Below the pieces are notes generated by a model, which saw nothing but the letters and a program-made list of their open reading frames with translations, was not told where the DNA came from and did no database searches. From Actinomycetota bacterium (GTDB taxonomy: Bacteria; Actinomycetota; Actinomycetes; S36-B12), in NCBI GenBank assembly GCA_030684515.1, contig JAUXVJ010000016.1, positions 272,001-324,039 on the forward strand: a stretch of 52,039 nt of DNA, given 5' to 3'. Positions within the stretch are counted from its first letter, which is position 1. Each line of letters opens with the position of its first letter. The translations under genes and the position numbers were made by a program. This document shows, in pieces, positions 23,411-32,190 of the stretch.

Positions 23411-23661
23411 TGGACTGTTCGTCCATCAAAATCCTTGGACACTGGCCGCGTCGGACGCTACTTGGTCCGTACGTTGCAGGCGACGAAGGCACGACGAGAG
23501 CCAAAGTGAAGCTATCCATCACGAGTGAATTGCGACTCAGTTCTTTGACGAATGTGCCTGATCGGCCATCCAAGTGACATCGAATTCGGATGATGTTGCT
23601 ATGCGATTTTGGAGGCCAAGTGGCGTCACTTCCGGTAGGGGCGACTTACGCTAGCGACACC

Positions 23662-25029
23662 ATGCGGAAGATCGTCGTCATCGCCAGTGCCTGTGGGCTG
23701 CTCGCTATCAATGCAGCGGCGCTGATGCTGCTCATCGGCCCCTTGGCTCCGGGCTCAACTGACGGGGTGGAAGTTCTGGGGGAGCCGGCGTTGGTGAGCC
23801 AGGTATCAGTGTCGGTCACCCCAACAGGTGACCGTCCGCCCGGAGTGCAGGACATGGCTGCAGCGCTGGCCAGCGTAGGAGCAACTCCAGAGGTCGGCAG
23901 CTGGCCTTCATGGTGCGGCACTCCTCCAGAAACGCCATGGAAGTCCTTCGGCGTTACTGAAAACGGCACTCACGTGGGGATTGTGATTGCAAGCGCTGGA
24001 GACGGCGCCAGGCTTTGGAAGCAGCAGTCTGACGCGTTGACTGGTTGCACTCAGTTCAGAGTTGTTGCTTCTTCAGATAGCTCATTGACACTACGGCGGA
24101 CGGATGTTCCGGTGACGTGGGTCGTTGCTCGACGTGGCGATGTCCTGGTCAGTGTGCTGCAGGTGTCGGACAGCGCGTCGACGCAGAGTCTCGACTCGAT
24201 CGCCAGCAGTGTTGTTGAACGTACCGCGGCGCAGTGCATAGTCGGCTCGAACCAGGATGCAGATGACGACATGACCCGCAATCCGTGGCGTCCGGGCTAC
24301 CGTCCGTGGCACCCGGCAGTTGCAATCGATACGCCGGAGCCGGCTGGTCCAAAGGTGCCAAAAGTTTCAGTGGTTGTGGAGTGGGCACCCACAGAGGCAG
24401 TAGAGCGGCCGGAGCTGGCAGTTATCGCCCCACCTGATCTCACAAACAACCCGTACACAATGGGGGTGGAGGTAGCGCCCGTTGTGCGCGTTCCTGTGCT
24501 CATCTCTCCATCTGAACTTCTGCCGCCAGCAGTCCCACGACCCGCCGCCCCGCCGCCAGAAGTTGAACCAATTCCCACGACCGCCACGGCGTATTTCGCG
24601 CGTGAGGACTCTGTGGGTCCGGGCTGTGGATGGGCATTCGCCGGCACCGTTCCGCCTGAGTTCGACCCGAAGCTGCCCGGCATAGAGTTGGAAGGCCAAA
24701 TCGATGGTGCCTTCTCCACCGCCGCGAGCAAGTTGTCCTCTTGGCTGATGTCGATGGTGGACGCGCGCGCTTACGCACGCGAAGATGCGCAGACTCGGGC
24801 GGCACTTGCAGCCTGGGCCTTGTATGACAAAGCGTTGGAGAGGGCATCGGCCGCGTGGCAGGCCGCTCTCATACAACGAGGTCTCTCTTTGGACGCCTGG
24901 TACGCCTATGTTCCGCTGGAGCCGTTGCCAATCCCTTCGGTGCTGCCAACACAATCACCGACGGATGCGCCGAGTGTCGCGCCAACGGCCTCACCGGGGC
25001 CGAGTGCGCTTGCGATGGATGCCCGATGA
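23662..25029 (+). CDS. membrane-anchored proline-rich extracellular protein, unknown
   Basis: 455 aa from ATG 23662. One N-terminal membrane segment (IVVIASACGLLAINAAALML, residues about 4-23) should anchor it with the bulk outside. Residues 70-190 form a compact domain with three cysteines (PSWCGTPP, TGCTQF, AQCIVG). A long Pro/Val/Glu-rich linker follows (about 200-320), with one GPGCGWAF cysteine. A helical segment lies at about 340-420 (DARAYAREDAQTRAALAAWA), and the tail is Ser/Pro-rich. TACGCT at 23647-23652 may be a -10; an alternative start GTG 23620 follows GGAGG by four bases. It overlaps the lipoprotein gene (ATGA) and leads an operon with a penicillin-binding protein, so a cell-wall role is inferred. 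Confidence 0.75.
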   Translation: MRKIVVIASACGLLAINAAALMLLIGPLAPGSTDGVEVLGEPALVSQVSVSVTPTGDRPPGVQDMAAALASVGATPEVGSWPSWCGTPPETPWKSFGVTENGTHVGIVIASAGDGARLWKQQSDALTGCTQFRVVASSDSSLTLRRTDVPVTWVVARRGDVLVSVLQVSDSASTQSLDSIASSVVERTAAQCIVGSNQDADDDMTRNPWRPGYRPWHPAVAIDTPEPAGPKVPKVSVVVEWAPTEAVERPELAVIAPPDLTNNPYTMGVEVAPVVRVPVLISPSELLPPAVPRPAAPPPEVEPIPTTATAYFAREDSVGPGCGWAFAGTVPPEFDPKLPGIELEGQIDGAFSTAASKLSSWLMSMVDARAYAREDAQTRAALAAWALYDKALERASAAWQAALIQRGLSLDAWYAYVPLEPLPIPSVLPTQSPTDAPSVAPTASPGPSALAMDAR

Positions 25030-25532
25030 AGCACGCCCGCAATCTGAGTCTGGTCGCCATTGCTGCGCTCGCAACTTTCGCAATGAGTGCCTGCACTTCT
25101 TCATCGAATCCATCATCGAGTTCCGCCGACGGTTCACCGGTGCCTGCAGTCGCTGAGTCCAACCTTGCCCTTCCTTCGGGTTCGCCATCAGCCACAGCAG
25201 GCGTCCGACCGCGGCTCATTCTCGACGGCTTGCTGAAGACGGCGGCCGGTGAGAGGGTCGTCGATGACTCCGTCACCGAGTACGAGTCTCGCGGAGCGCA
25301 AGGTTGGCAAGCGGCAACTCGTTCGGCGAGCAACCCAATCAGCAATTACCGAGCGCAGTTGCTCAGCTCCGGATGGAAGTTCACAGTCGACGAGCCAACC
25401 ATGATTTCGGCACAGAAGAAGAGTGACTGGATCACGTTGACCACCACAAGTGTTCAGTCGTTCACGGGCAAACTTCCTTGGGCCACTGTCCTTGCCTACG
25501 TGCATCTGGAAGACGAGGCGGCTGAGCAGTGA
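25026..25532 (+). CDS. lipoprotein, unknown function
   Basis: 168 aa. A lipoprotein signal peptide (MKHARNLSLVAIAALATFA) ends in the lipobox MSAC, with the lipidated Cys near residue 22, then a Ser-rich linker. The mature domain (about 60-165) has a simple alpha/beta pattern, including YRAQLLSSGWKFTVDEPT and the end WATVLAYVHLED. No catalytic residues are recognised. Its ATG overlaps the stop of the preceding anchored protein, and its own stop overlaps the PBP start, so it is translationally coupled to both and probably works at the same cell-wall site. Confidence 0.82.
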   Translation: MKHARNLSLVAIAALATFAMSACTSSSNPSSSSADGSPVPAVAESNLALPSGSPSATAGVRPRLILDGLLKTAAGERVVDDSVTEYESRGAQGWQAATRSASNPISNYRAQLLSSGWKFTVDEPTMISAQKKSDWITLTTTSVQSFTGKLPWATVLAYVHLEDEAAEQ

Positions 25533-27757
25533 AGATCCTGAAGAAGATCATGAGCTTTTTCTCGCTACGCCGAGCACATCGACCCCAATGGCATGACTAT
25601 GCCGTCGGCCTGGCGGTGATGCTGGCACTCGTCGCGAGTCTGTTCCTGCCGGTGCTCGCTGGTTCCCGTGCCGTGGCCAATCAGGTTGATGAGTTGCTGG
25701 GCGACTTCCTTGACTTGGAACTCCCTGGCGAATCCGTCATGCTCGCAACGGATGGCACGGTCATCGCCCGCTTCGCCTCCTATGACAGAAACTCCGTCTC
25801 ACTTGACCAGATCGCCCCCTGGGTGCCAGAGGCACTGATCGCAACAGAGGATGTTCGGTTCTACGACCACCACGGTGTTGACGTCTTCGGTCTGCTGCGC
25901 GCAATACGCAACAACGCAGAAACGTCCTCGCAGGAGGGCGGTTCCACCATCACCATGCAGTACATCAAGAACGTCAGCCTGCTGAAGGCTGAGTTGTCTG
26001 GTGATGCCGACCGGATGAAGCAAGCGACCGAACGCACGATCTCACGCAAGGTGACGGAGGTGCTCAAGGCTTTAGCGCTTGAACGTAGGTTCAGCAAGGA
26101 GGAGATCCTTGAGGGCTACCTGAATGTGGTGAGCTTCGGGTCCGATGCGTATGGCATCGACGCAGCGGCACGCCGCTACTTCTCAACCAACGCTAAGAGT
26201 CTGAGCTTGAGCCAAGCTGCGACTCTGGTTGGCCTTCTCAAGGCACCTTCCCTGCTCAATCCAATTCGAAACCCCGAGGGCGCACTTGCACGACGCAACC
26301 TCGTCCTCAATCGACTTACTTCCAATGGCGCCATCAGCCCCGCTGCCGCGCAGCAAGCCCAGGCAGAGCCTCTTGGCCTGAAGATCACCTACCCCGAGCG
26401 GGGATGTGAGGCCGCGACCGGTGGTTGGGGGACCTACTGCGATGCCGTGCTGCGCCAGCTCAAGGATGAAAAACTCCTGGGAAGCAACGAGGCGGAACAG
26501 GCCGCCGCTTGGACGCGCGGAGGTCTGGAAATACAGACCGCATTGCTTCCGGCCGCGCAGACAGCGGCTCGAGCAGCAGCGCGCTCCCACGTGCCGGCGC
26601 AGCACAGGGCATCTGCGGTCGTGGCTGTAGTGAAGCCTGGCACCGGGCAGGTGGCGGCACTGGCGCTGAGCAAGGACTTTGGCAGCGGACCGGGGAGAAC
26701 TGAATTGCCCTTGGGCACGGCGGCGGTGACAGGTCCCGGATCCACGATGAAACTCTTCACGCTGTCGCGGGCTGTGTCTGACGGTATCCCGCTGACCACT
26801 GTCCTGCCGGGTGGCATCAGCTACACGTCCCCGACGATGGCCAACCCCGCGTCTGGCGCATTTCACAACTACAACACTTCGCCGGCATCAAACGTCTCGA
26901 TCGTGCAGGCAACCACCCGATCCCTCAACACAGCTTTCGTTCAATTGGAAGAGCGAGTGGGTGTACGCCGCATCGCGGATCTGGCTACTCGCATGGGGGC
27001 AACTGCGATTCCTCTCAACGGTGCGCGTTCCGTGCTTGACGACGAGGGATCTTTCACTCTCGGTGCACGCGAGATCCCCGTAGTGCAGATGGCCGCCGCA
27101 TATGCCACGGTGGCTGCCAATGGGCTTGCTTGTCCGGCAACGTTCATCACCGCTGTAACGACCCCTGCCGGACGCCGCGATCTGCCTTCAGTCTGCGAGC
27201 AAGTGCTCACTCCTGCTGCCGCGCGCGCAGTCACGTGGACTCTTGAACAGGTCACAGGGGAGGGGACAGGCAAGTCCGCCAGACTCCCCGATCGACCAGT
27301 TGCCGGCAAGACCGGCACCTCTCAAGATGTGGCTTCGGCCTGGTTTGCTGGATACACCCCAGATTGGGCCACAGTCGTGATGGTGGCCGATCCGCGCGGA
27401 CCCCGCTATCCACTGGTCAATACCTTGGGCTACTCACGCGTCTATGGAGGCACGATTCCCGCTGCGGTCTTTGTCGACACGATGACAGCAATCCATAAAG
27501 GCATGCCTGTGAAGCGCATGGCCGACTCATTGGACAGTGAGTACTTGCTCGCAGAGCAACTCTCTGTCAGCCGGGTCGTGCCTGACGTCACGGGCCTGAC
27601 AATTGCCAATGCTGCCGCAGCTATTGCCGATGCTGGTCTGAGACCTGAATCAACGACCTTCGCTGGCAATTCGGTCGTGATACGAAGCGAACCGGGACCG
27701 GGAGTGCAACTCGGCGAAGGCGAGGCCGTGCGCCTGGTCGCCAAAGCAACTCGCTGA
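25529..27757 (+). CDS. bifunctional class A penicillin-binding protein with C-terminal PASTA domain
   Basis: 742 aa, GTG start. Membrane anchor at about 27-48. The glycosyltransferase family 51 domain (about 75-270) has IATEDVRFYDHHGVD (catalytic Glu) and EGGSTITMQYIKN. The transpeptidase domain has the active serine in STMK (Ser about 405), SLN for the SxN motif and KTGTSQD for KTG. One PASTA domain ends the protein (VVPDVTGLTIANAAAAI onward, about 685-742). It polymerises and cross-links peptidoglycan outside the membrane. PASTA suggests muropeptide or septal recognition. It is the last gene of the three-gene envelope operon. Confidence 0.93.
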   Translation: MKILKKIMSFFSLRRAHRPQWHDYAVGLAVMLALVASLFLPVLAGSRAVANQVDELLGDFLDLELPGESVMLATDGTVIARFASYDRNSVSLDQIAPWVPEALIATEDVRFYDHHGVDVFGLLRAIRNNAETSSQEGGSTITMQYIKNVSLLKAELSGDADRMKQATERTISRKVTEVLKALALERRFSKEEILEGYLNVVSFGSDAYGIDAAARRYFSTNAKSLSLSQAATLVGLLKAPSLLNPIRNPEGALARRNLVLNRLTSNGAISPAAAQQAQAEPLGLKITYPERGCEAATGGWGTYCDAVLRQLKDEKLLGSNEAEQAAAWTRGGLEIQTALLPAAQTAARAAARSHVPAQHRASAVVAVVKPGTGQVAALALSKDFGSGPGRTELPLGTAAVTGPGSTMKLFTLSRAVSDGIPLTTVLPGGISYTSPTMANPASGAFHNYNTSPASNVSIVQATTRSLNTAFVQLEERVGVRRIADLATRMGATAIPLNGARSVLDDEGSFTLGAREIPVVQMAAAYATVAANGLACPATFITAVTTPAGRRDLPSVCEQVLTPAAARAVTWTLEQVTGEGTGKSARLPDRPVAGKTGTSQDVASAWFAGYTPDWATVVMVADPRGPRYPLVNTLGYSRVYGGTIPAAVFVDTMTAIHKGMPVKRMADSLDSEYLLAEQLSVSRVVPDVTGLTIANAAAAIADAGLRPESTTFAGNSVVIRSEPGPGVQLGEGEAVRLVAKATR

Positions 27758-27843
27758 GCGCGATGCGAATGTCTGTGTTGTTGGTCGCGCCGACTAGCCC
27801 CGCTCGCAGCCGAACCCGCGCAGGATCTTGTGAGCTTGGCAGA

Positions 27844-28740
27844 TCAGCTCTTTGGCAGCATGCCTGATGAACCAGAAGGCAGGTCTGGGTTATCGCCAGG
27901 CTTGGCCGCTGGTCTGATGAGTCCCTGCGCCCTTAGCGGCCAAAGCAGCTCATGCTGGCTGAGAATCTTGCCTGTGAGCTCTGGTGGTTGTGCCGCCAGC
28001 CAGGTGATCAACTGAGCAGGTGCCTCGGGCAACTCGCCTTCAGGCGTCTCCTCGTCAGTAAGGAAATGGACGTTTGGTGGAGTTCGCGCCTCCACGCCGA
28101 TGGCGTTGACGCCAACCCCCTGACCTGCAACCTCGCTGGCGAGACCTTGCGTGAATCGATCCAGCGCGGCCTTGGAAGTTCCGTAGGCTGTAGCGCCGAG
28201 GCTGGCCTGCCCAACGCCCATGCGACGTGGAGCACCAGTGGCAGGGGCCTGCAGGACCTCCAAGCTGGAACCCCCGTAGTTCACATGGCCGCCACCGGAA
28301 CTCACATTGACGATGCGGCCATCTGCGCGCTCAAGCATCTGCGGCAGGAATAGCCGGGAGAGTTGCCAGGATGCCCGGACGTTGACCTTCCAGATGATGT
28401 CCAGTCGCTTGAGAGACAGGTCCAGGAAGGAACCAAGGAAGGATGCCGCAGCATTGTTGACCAAGATGTCGCAGCGGCCAAAGGCATTCATGGTCTCGTC
28501 GTAGATCTTCTGGATGGCGACTTCATCCATCAGGTCGGCTTCCACACTGATCACTTCACCGCCGAAATCACGGATCACTTCTTCAGTTTCGCAAAGAGTT
28601 CCAGGAAAAATGTGGTGAGGGACACCGCGCGCAACACTGACCACCTTGGCCCCCAAGCGAGCAAACTCGATCGCCGTCGCTTGGCCGATGCCTCGGCTTG
28701 AACCGGTCACCACAACAACCTTGTCGTCGAATGCGGCCAT
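27844..28740 (-). CDS. short-chain dehydrogenase/reductase
   Basis: 298 aa from ATG 28740, which is preceded by AGGAG at six bases. The Rossmann motif is VVVTGSSRGIGQAT, then ILVNNAAAS and NVSSGGG. The catalytic Tyr-Lys is in ATAYGTSKAALDR. An insert before the YxxxK (SSLEVLQAPATGAPRRM) and an unusually long C-terminus (about 45 residues after the fold) distinguish it from FabG-type enzymes. Substrate unknown; neighbouring SDRs and acyl-CoA genes suggest lipid or steroid-like metabolism. It is divergent from the next gene. Confidence 0.86.
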   Translation of the reverse strand: MAAFDDKVVVVTGSSRGIGQATAIEFARLGAKVVSVARGVPHHIFPGTLCETEEVIRDFGGEVISVEADLMDEVAIQKIYDETMNAFGRCDILVNNAAASFLGSFLDLSLKRLDIIWKVNVRASWQLSRLFLPQMLERADGRIVNVSSGGGHVNYGGSSLEVLQAPATGAPRRMGVGQASLGATAYGTSKAALDRFTQGLASEVAGQGVGVNAIGVEARTPPNVHFLTDEETPEGELPEAPAQLITWLAAQPPELTGKILSQHELLWPLRAQGLIRPAAKPGDNPDLPSGSSGMLPKS

Positions 28741-28901
28741 TTGCGCTCCTATGGTTTCGTCAGCATCTGAGGACGGATGCACGTGTCGAAGGACGGTAGC
28801 CGTTCCAGTTGCGGGTTCGCAGCCGATTACGCCGCCTGTCATCCAGTGACGCATGGCTTCCGAGATCTGGCTTTTGCCCCATGCTGTCGTGCTCTGCTCC
28901 T

Positions 28902-28907
28902 TAGGAT
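28902..28907 (+). promoter_or_regulatory. -10 element for SDR at 28914, predicted leaderless
   Basis: TAGGAT ends six bases before ATG 28914. There is no Shine-Dalgarno sequence. The region 28741-28913 is the shared divergent promoter area for the SDRs on both sides. Confidence 0.55.
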
Positions 28908-28913
28908 CCGAGC

Positions 28914-29867
28914 ATGAAACTTCTCGAAGGCAAGTCCGTCATCATCACTGGCGCAGGACATGGCGTCGGCCGTGGCTACGCACTTCTCATGGCCGAGCAC
29001 GGGGCCAAGGTGGTAGTGAACGACCTTGGTGGCGCCCCTTCTGGCGGCGGCTCAGACCAGCGCGCAGCTGACGAGGTGGTGGACATCATCAAGAGCCGGG
29101 GTGGCCAGGCCGTAGCCAACTACGCCGACGTGTCGGACTTTGCGGCAGCCAAGGAGATGGTCGATCAGGCGATCGACAGCTTCGGTGGGCTGGACTGCCT
29201 CGTCCTCAACGCTGGAATCCTGCGCGACAAGATGATCTTCAACATGGACGAGAGCGACTGGGATTCGGTCATCAAGGTCCACCTCAAGGGTCACTTCGCT
29301 CCCGCGCGCCATGCGACTGCTTACTGGCGTGAGAAGAGCCGCGAAATCGGCGGCAAGGTGAATGCCTCAGTGATTTGCACGACGTCATCGGTTGGACTGC
29401 TCGGCAACACCGGCCAGACCAATTACGCCGCTGCCAAAGGTGGCATTGCGATGTTCTCTGTCGCGCTTGCGCAGGACATGATGAAGTACGGCGTCCGCTC
29501 CAATTCGATTGCTCCGTCGGGCACGACCCGACTCATTGGCATCACACGCGGCACCGATATCGCTGAGATTGCCGAGCCGGACCAGTACACCGAATACGAC
29601 CCGCGCGACCCAGGCAACGTCGCTCCATTGGCAGTCTGGCTGGCTTCGGATCTCTCTCGCCATGTGAACGGTCAAGCATTCTTCTCCCAGGGTTCGCGTG
29701 TGACGCATTTCGCGCCTTGGACACCAAATGGTGTGGTCGGTGTTTCGGACAAGCAATGGGATCCTGAAGAACTTGATCAGGCCATGAACACCGTGGTCTT
29801 CGGCACCTCTCATGGAGGCTTGCGCAGTGGATACCAGTGGGGTGGGAACTCAGCGCTGAACATATAG
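28914..29867 (+). CDS. short-chain dehydrogenase, MFE-2/HSD17B4-like
   Basis: 317 aa. The cofactor motif is VIITGAGHGVGRGYALLMAE, then VVVNDLGGAPSGGG. That VNDLGG motif is typical of the 3-hydroxyacyl-CoA dehydrogenase domain of peroxisomal multifunctional enzyme type 2 and its actinobacterial homologues. The catalytic Tyr-Lys is in QTNYAAAKGGIAMFS, and LVLNAGILRDKM is also typical. Likely oxidises 3-hydroxyacyl-CoA in beta-oxidation; this is inferred from family resemblance. Confidence 0.86.
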   Translation: MKLLEGKSVIITGAGHGVGRGYALLMAEHGAKVVVNDLGGAPSGGGSDQRAADEVVDIIKSRGGQAVANYADVSDFAAAKEMVDQAIDSFGGLDCLVLNAGILRDKMIFNMDESDWDSVIKVHLKGHFAPARHATAYWREKSREIGGKVNASVICTTSSVGLLGNTGQTNYAAAKGGIAMFSVALAQDMMKYGVRSNSIAPSGTTRLIGITRGTDIAEIAEPDQYTEYDPRDPGNVAPLAVWLASDLSRHVNGQAFFSQGSRVTHFAPWTPNGVVGVSDKQWDPEELDQAMNTVVFGTSHGGLRSGYQWGGNSALNI

Positions 29868-29916
29868 CCGGTATTCATCGCCTGCTTGATATCTCACAGA
29901 TGACGGGATTGATTCC

Positions 29917-30714
29917 ATGGACTTGGAGTTAGTGGGCAAGCGCGCGTTGGTGACCGGTGGTAGCCGAGGCATCGGCAAGGCCATTGCCAGAGCATTGGCA
30001 AACGAGGGTTGCGATGTCGTCGTGACAGCACGCGGAGACGCGGCATTGCGCGCTACCGCCACAGAGATCAGTTCTGCCACCGGGCGAAGGATCGTGCCGA
30101 TTGTTGCCGACACGAGCTCCTCGAAGGACATCAACACCATGGTGGATGCCGCAGTGGCAGCCCTTGGTGGTGTCGACATTCTGGTGAACAACGCTGCGCG
30201 ACCAGGTGGATCCTCAGTTCCACCCAGGATGGCCGACATCACCGCCGAGGAGTTCTGGGAGGACATGAACGTCAAAGTGCTCGGCTACCTGCAATGCGCT
30301 CAAGCAGTAGTGCCGCACATGCTCAACAGCGGCTGGGGTCGCATCATCAGTATTTCTGGCCTGGCGGCTCGATCCTCGGGTTCGACAGTGGGCTCAATGC
30401 GCAATGTTGCGGTTGCGGCAATGACCAAGAACCTCGCCGATGAACTCGGGCCGCGAGGAATCAATGTGACAGTCGTCCATCCAGGCGGAACACGTACGGA
30501 GGCGAGCGCTGGAAAGTTTGAGGCGATCGCTGAGGCGCGTGGGATCTCTGCTGCCGAAGTCGAGCGACTCATGGGCAGCAACTCAATTGGCCGAATGGTT
30601 GACGCCGCCGAAGTTGCTGTCGTTGTGACATTTCTGGCCTCGCCTCGAAGTATTGCGATCAACGGCGATGCCATTGCTGTAGGTGGCGGAACACCGGGTC
30701 CGATCTACTACTGA
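29917..30714 (+). CDS. SDR family oxidoreductase (FabG-like)
   Basis: 265 aa. The cofactor motif is ALVTGGSRGIGKAIARAL, then DILVNNAARPGG. The catalytic serine lies in IISISGLAARS. The usual Tyr of YxxxK is not where expected: the corresponding segment reads GSMRNVAVAAMTKNLADE, so the Tyr is replaced and only the Lys-equivalent remains. Many unclassified SDRs show this, and activity is uncertain. No clear Shine-Dalgarno sequence precedes ATG 29917. A GATATC hexamer six bases before an out-of-frame ATG at 29900 suggests a very short leader. Confidence 0.82.
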   Translation: MDLELVGKRALVTGGSRGIGKAIARALANEGCDVVVTARGDAALRATATEISSATGRRIVPIVADTSSSKDINTMVDAAVAALGGVDILVNNAARPGGSSVPPRMADITAEEFWEDMNVKVLGYLQCAQAVVPHMLNSGWGRIISISGLAARSSGSTVGSMRNVAVAAMTKNLADELGPRGINVTVVHPGGTRTEASAGKFEAIAEARGISAAEVERLMGSNSIGRMVDAAEVAVVVTFLASPRSIAINGDAIAVGGGTPGPIYY

Positions 30715-30819
30715 ACGTGTGTCGTTCGATGACATGAATCCCTTGTGCATTTCGCATGCGTGCGGCGTGATCCTCGCCTACTGTGCAATTCAGCCATCGC
30801 CTGGCCGCAGGAGGACACC

Positions 30820-32073
30820 ATGGCAACTCGATCGGTCGATGAATTCCGCATGCAGGCTCGCATGTGGCTGAGCGATCACATGCCCCGACTAAGTGATGGT
30901 GCTGATGATCGTCCAGTAGGCACCCGCTTGACCACTGACGAGCATCTGGCCATGTGGGCGCGTCACCGCGAACTGCAGAAGCTGCTCTTCTCTGGTGGAT
31001 TTGCTGGCATCTGCTACCCCAGTGAATATGGCGGACAAGGGCTTTCGCGTGCTCATCAGAACGCATTCAACGAAGAATGCGCCGAATACGAGATGCCGGT
31101 GCAGATCACCGGGGCCTCGCTGCTGATCTGCGCGCCCATGATTTTGGAGATGGGTACCGAAGAACAGAAGCAGAAATTCGTGCGCGGTGCCATCTCGGGT
31201 GAGTTGGTGCTGTGCCAACTGCTTTCAGAGCCCAGCGGGGGATCCGACCTTGCGGGCTTGCTCACAAAGGCCGAGCGCGACGGCGATACCTACGTCATCA
31301 ACGGCCAGAAGACGTGGAGCACCTTCGCCTATGCAGCCGACTACGGCACCTGCCTTGTCCGCACCGACTGGGACGCACCCAAGCATCGCGGCCTGTCGAT
31401 GATCATCGTGCCGATCAACGATCCGCAGTTGCATCTGAATCGTGTGCGCATGGTCAATGGTGATGAGGAGTTCTGCGAGGAGTTCTTCACCGACCTGGTC
31501 GTGCCGGCCGAGAACTTGATTGGCACCGAGAACGACGGCTGGACAGTTGCGCAGCGTCAGTTGTTCTATGAGCGCCAGGCAGTTGGGGGAGCCTCGCCTT
31601 ACGCGAGCGGCCGTTCTCGAAACCAAGGCTTTATGGCGTCAGTGCCAATAGAAGAGCTCGCGCGCGCAGTGGGCAAAGCCAAAGATCCAGCAACACGCGA
31701 GACTGTTGGATGGGCTCATGCACAGGATGTGGTGATGGAGCAACTCGTGCACCGAGTGAGCACAGGGATGGCATCTGGCGAGTACCCAGCCCTTGCGAGC
31801 GCGATGATGCGCCTCAATCACGCTGAGATTCCGCAACAGAAGCAGGACATGATGCTGGATATTGCGGGCAGTCTTGCTGTGCTTGGTGATGTGCAGGGAG
31901 ATGGCTATCTGCAGACCATCGGGGTCAACTATCTGATGCGCCAAGGCATCAGCCTCGGTGGTGGTTCAGCTGAGATGAGCCGCAACATGATTGCTGAACG
32001 CGTGATGGGGATGCCTCGCGAGATGGCAGCTGATCGCGATATTCCCTTCCGAGAAGTGCGCCGCGGACGGTAG
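30820..32073 (+). CDS. acyl-CoA dehydrogenase family protein
   Basis: 417 aa from ATG 30820, preceded by GCAGGAGGACACC, a strong ribosome-binding site. FAD-binding motifs are QLLSEPSGGSDLAGLLT and the VINGQKTWSTFAYAADYG block. The C-terminal helical domain ends with LGGGSAEMSRNMIAERVMG, the usual adenine-binding segment. It oxidises acyl-CoA to enoyl-CoA and fits with the preceding SDRs as a beta-oxidation-like set. Chain-length specificity is not readable. TACTGT at 30779-30784 is a possible -10. Confidence 0.92.
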   Translation: MATRSVDEFRMQARMWLSDHMPRLSDGADDRPVGTRLTTDEHLAMWARHRELQKLLFSGGFAGICYPSEYGGQGLSRAHQNAFNEECAEYEMPVQITGASLLICAPMILEMGTEEQKQKFVRGAISGELVLCQLLSEPSGGSDLAGLLTKAERDGDTYVINGQKTWSTFAYAADYGTCLVRTDWDAPKHRGLSMIIVPINDPQLHLNRVRMVNGDEEFCEEFFTDLVVPAENLIGTENDGWTVAQRQLFYERQAVGGASPYASGRSRNQGFMASVPIEELARAVGKAKDPATRETVGWAHAQDVVMEQLVHRVSTGMASGEYPALASAMMRLNHAEIPQQKQDMMLDIAGSLAVLGDVQGDGYLQTIGVNYLMRQGISLGGGSAEMSRNMIAERVMGMPREMAADRDIPFREVRRGR

Positions 32074-32190
32074 GGATCTCCAAACTGCGTGGGAGCAATT
32101 GTCAGACCCTCGAGGAATAGTTCTTGGTATGCACGTTGCAGACCACTAGTTCATATTCGCCTGGTGGTGGGTCGAGAGAACGGAAATGCC

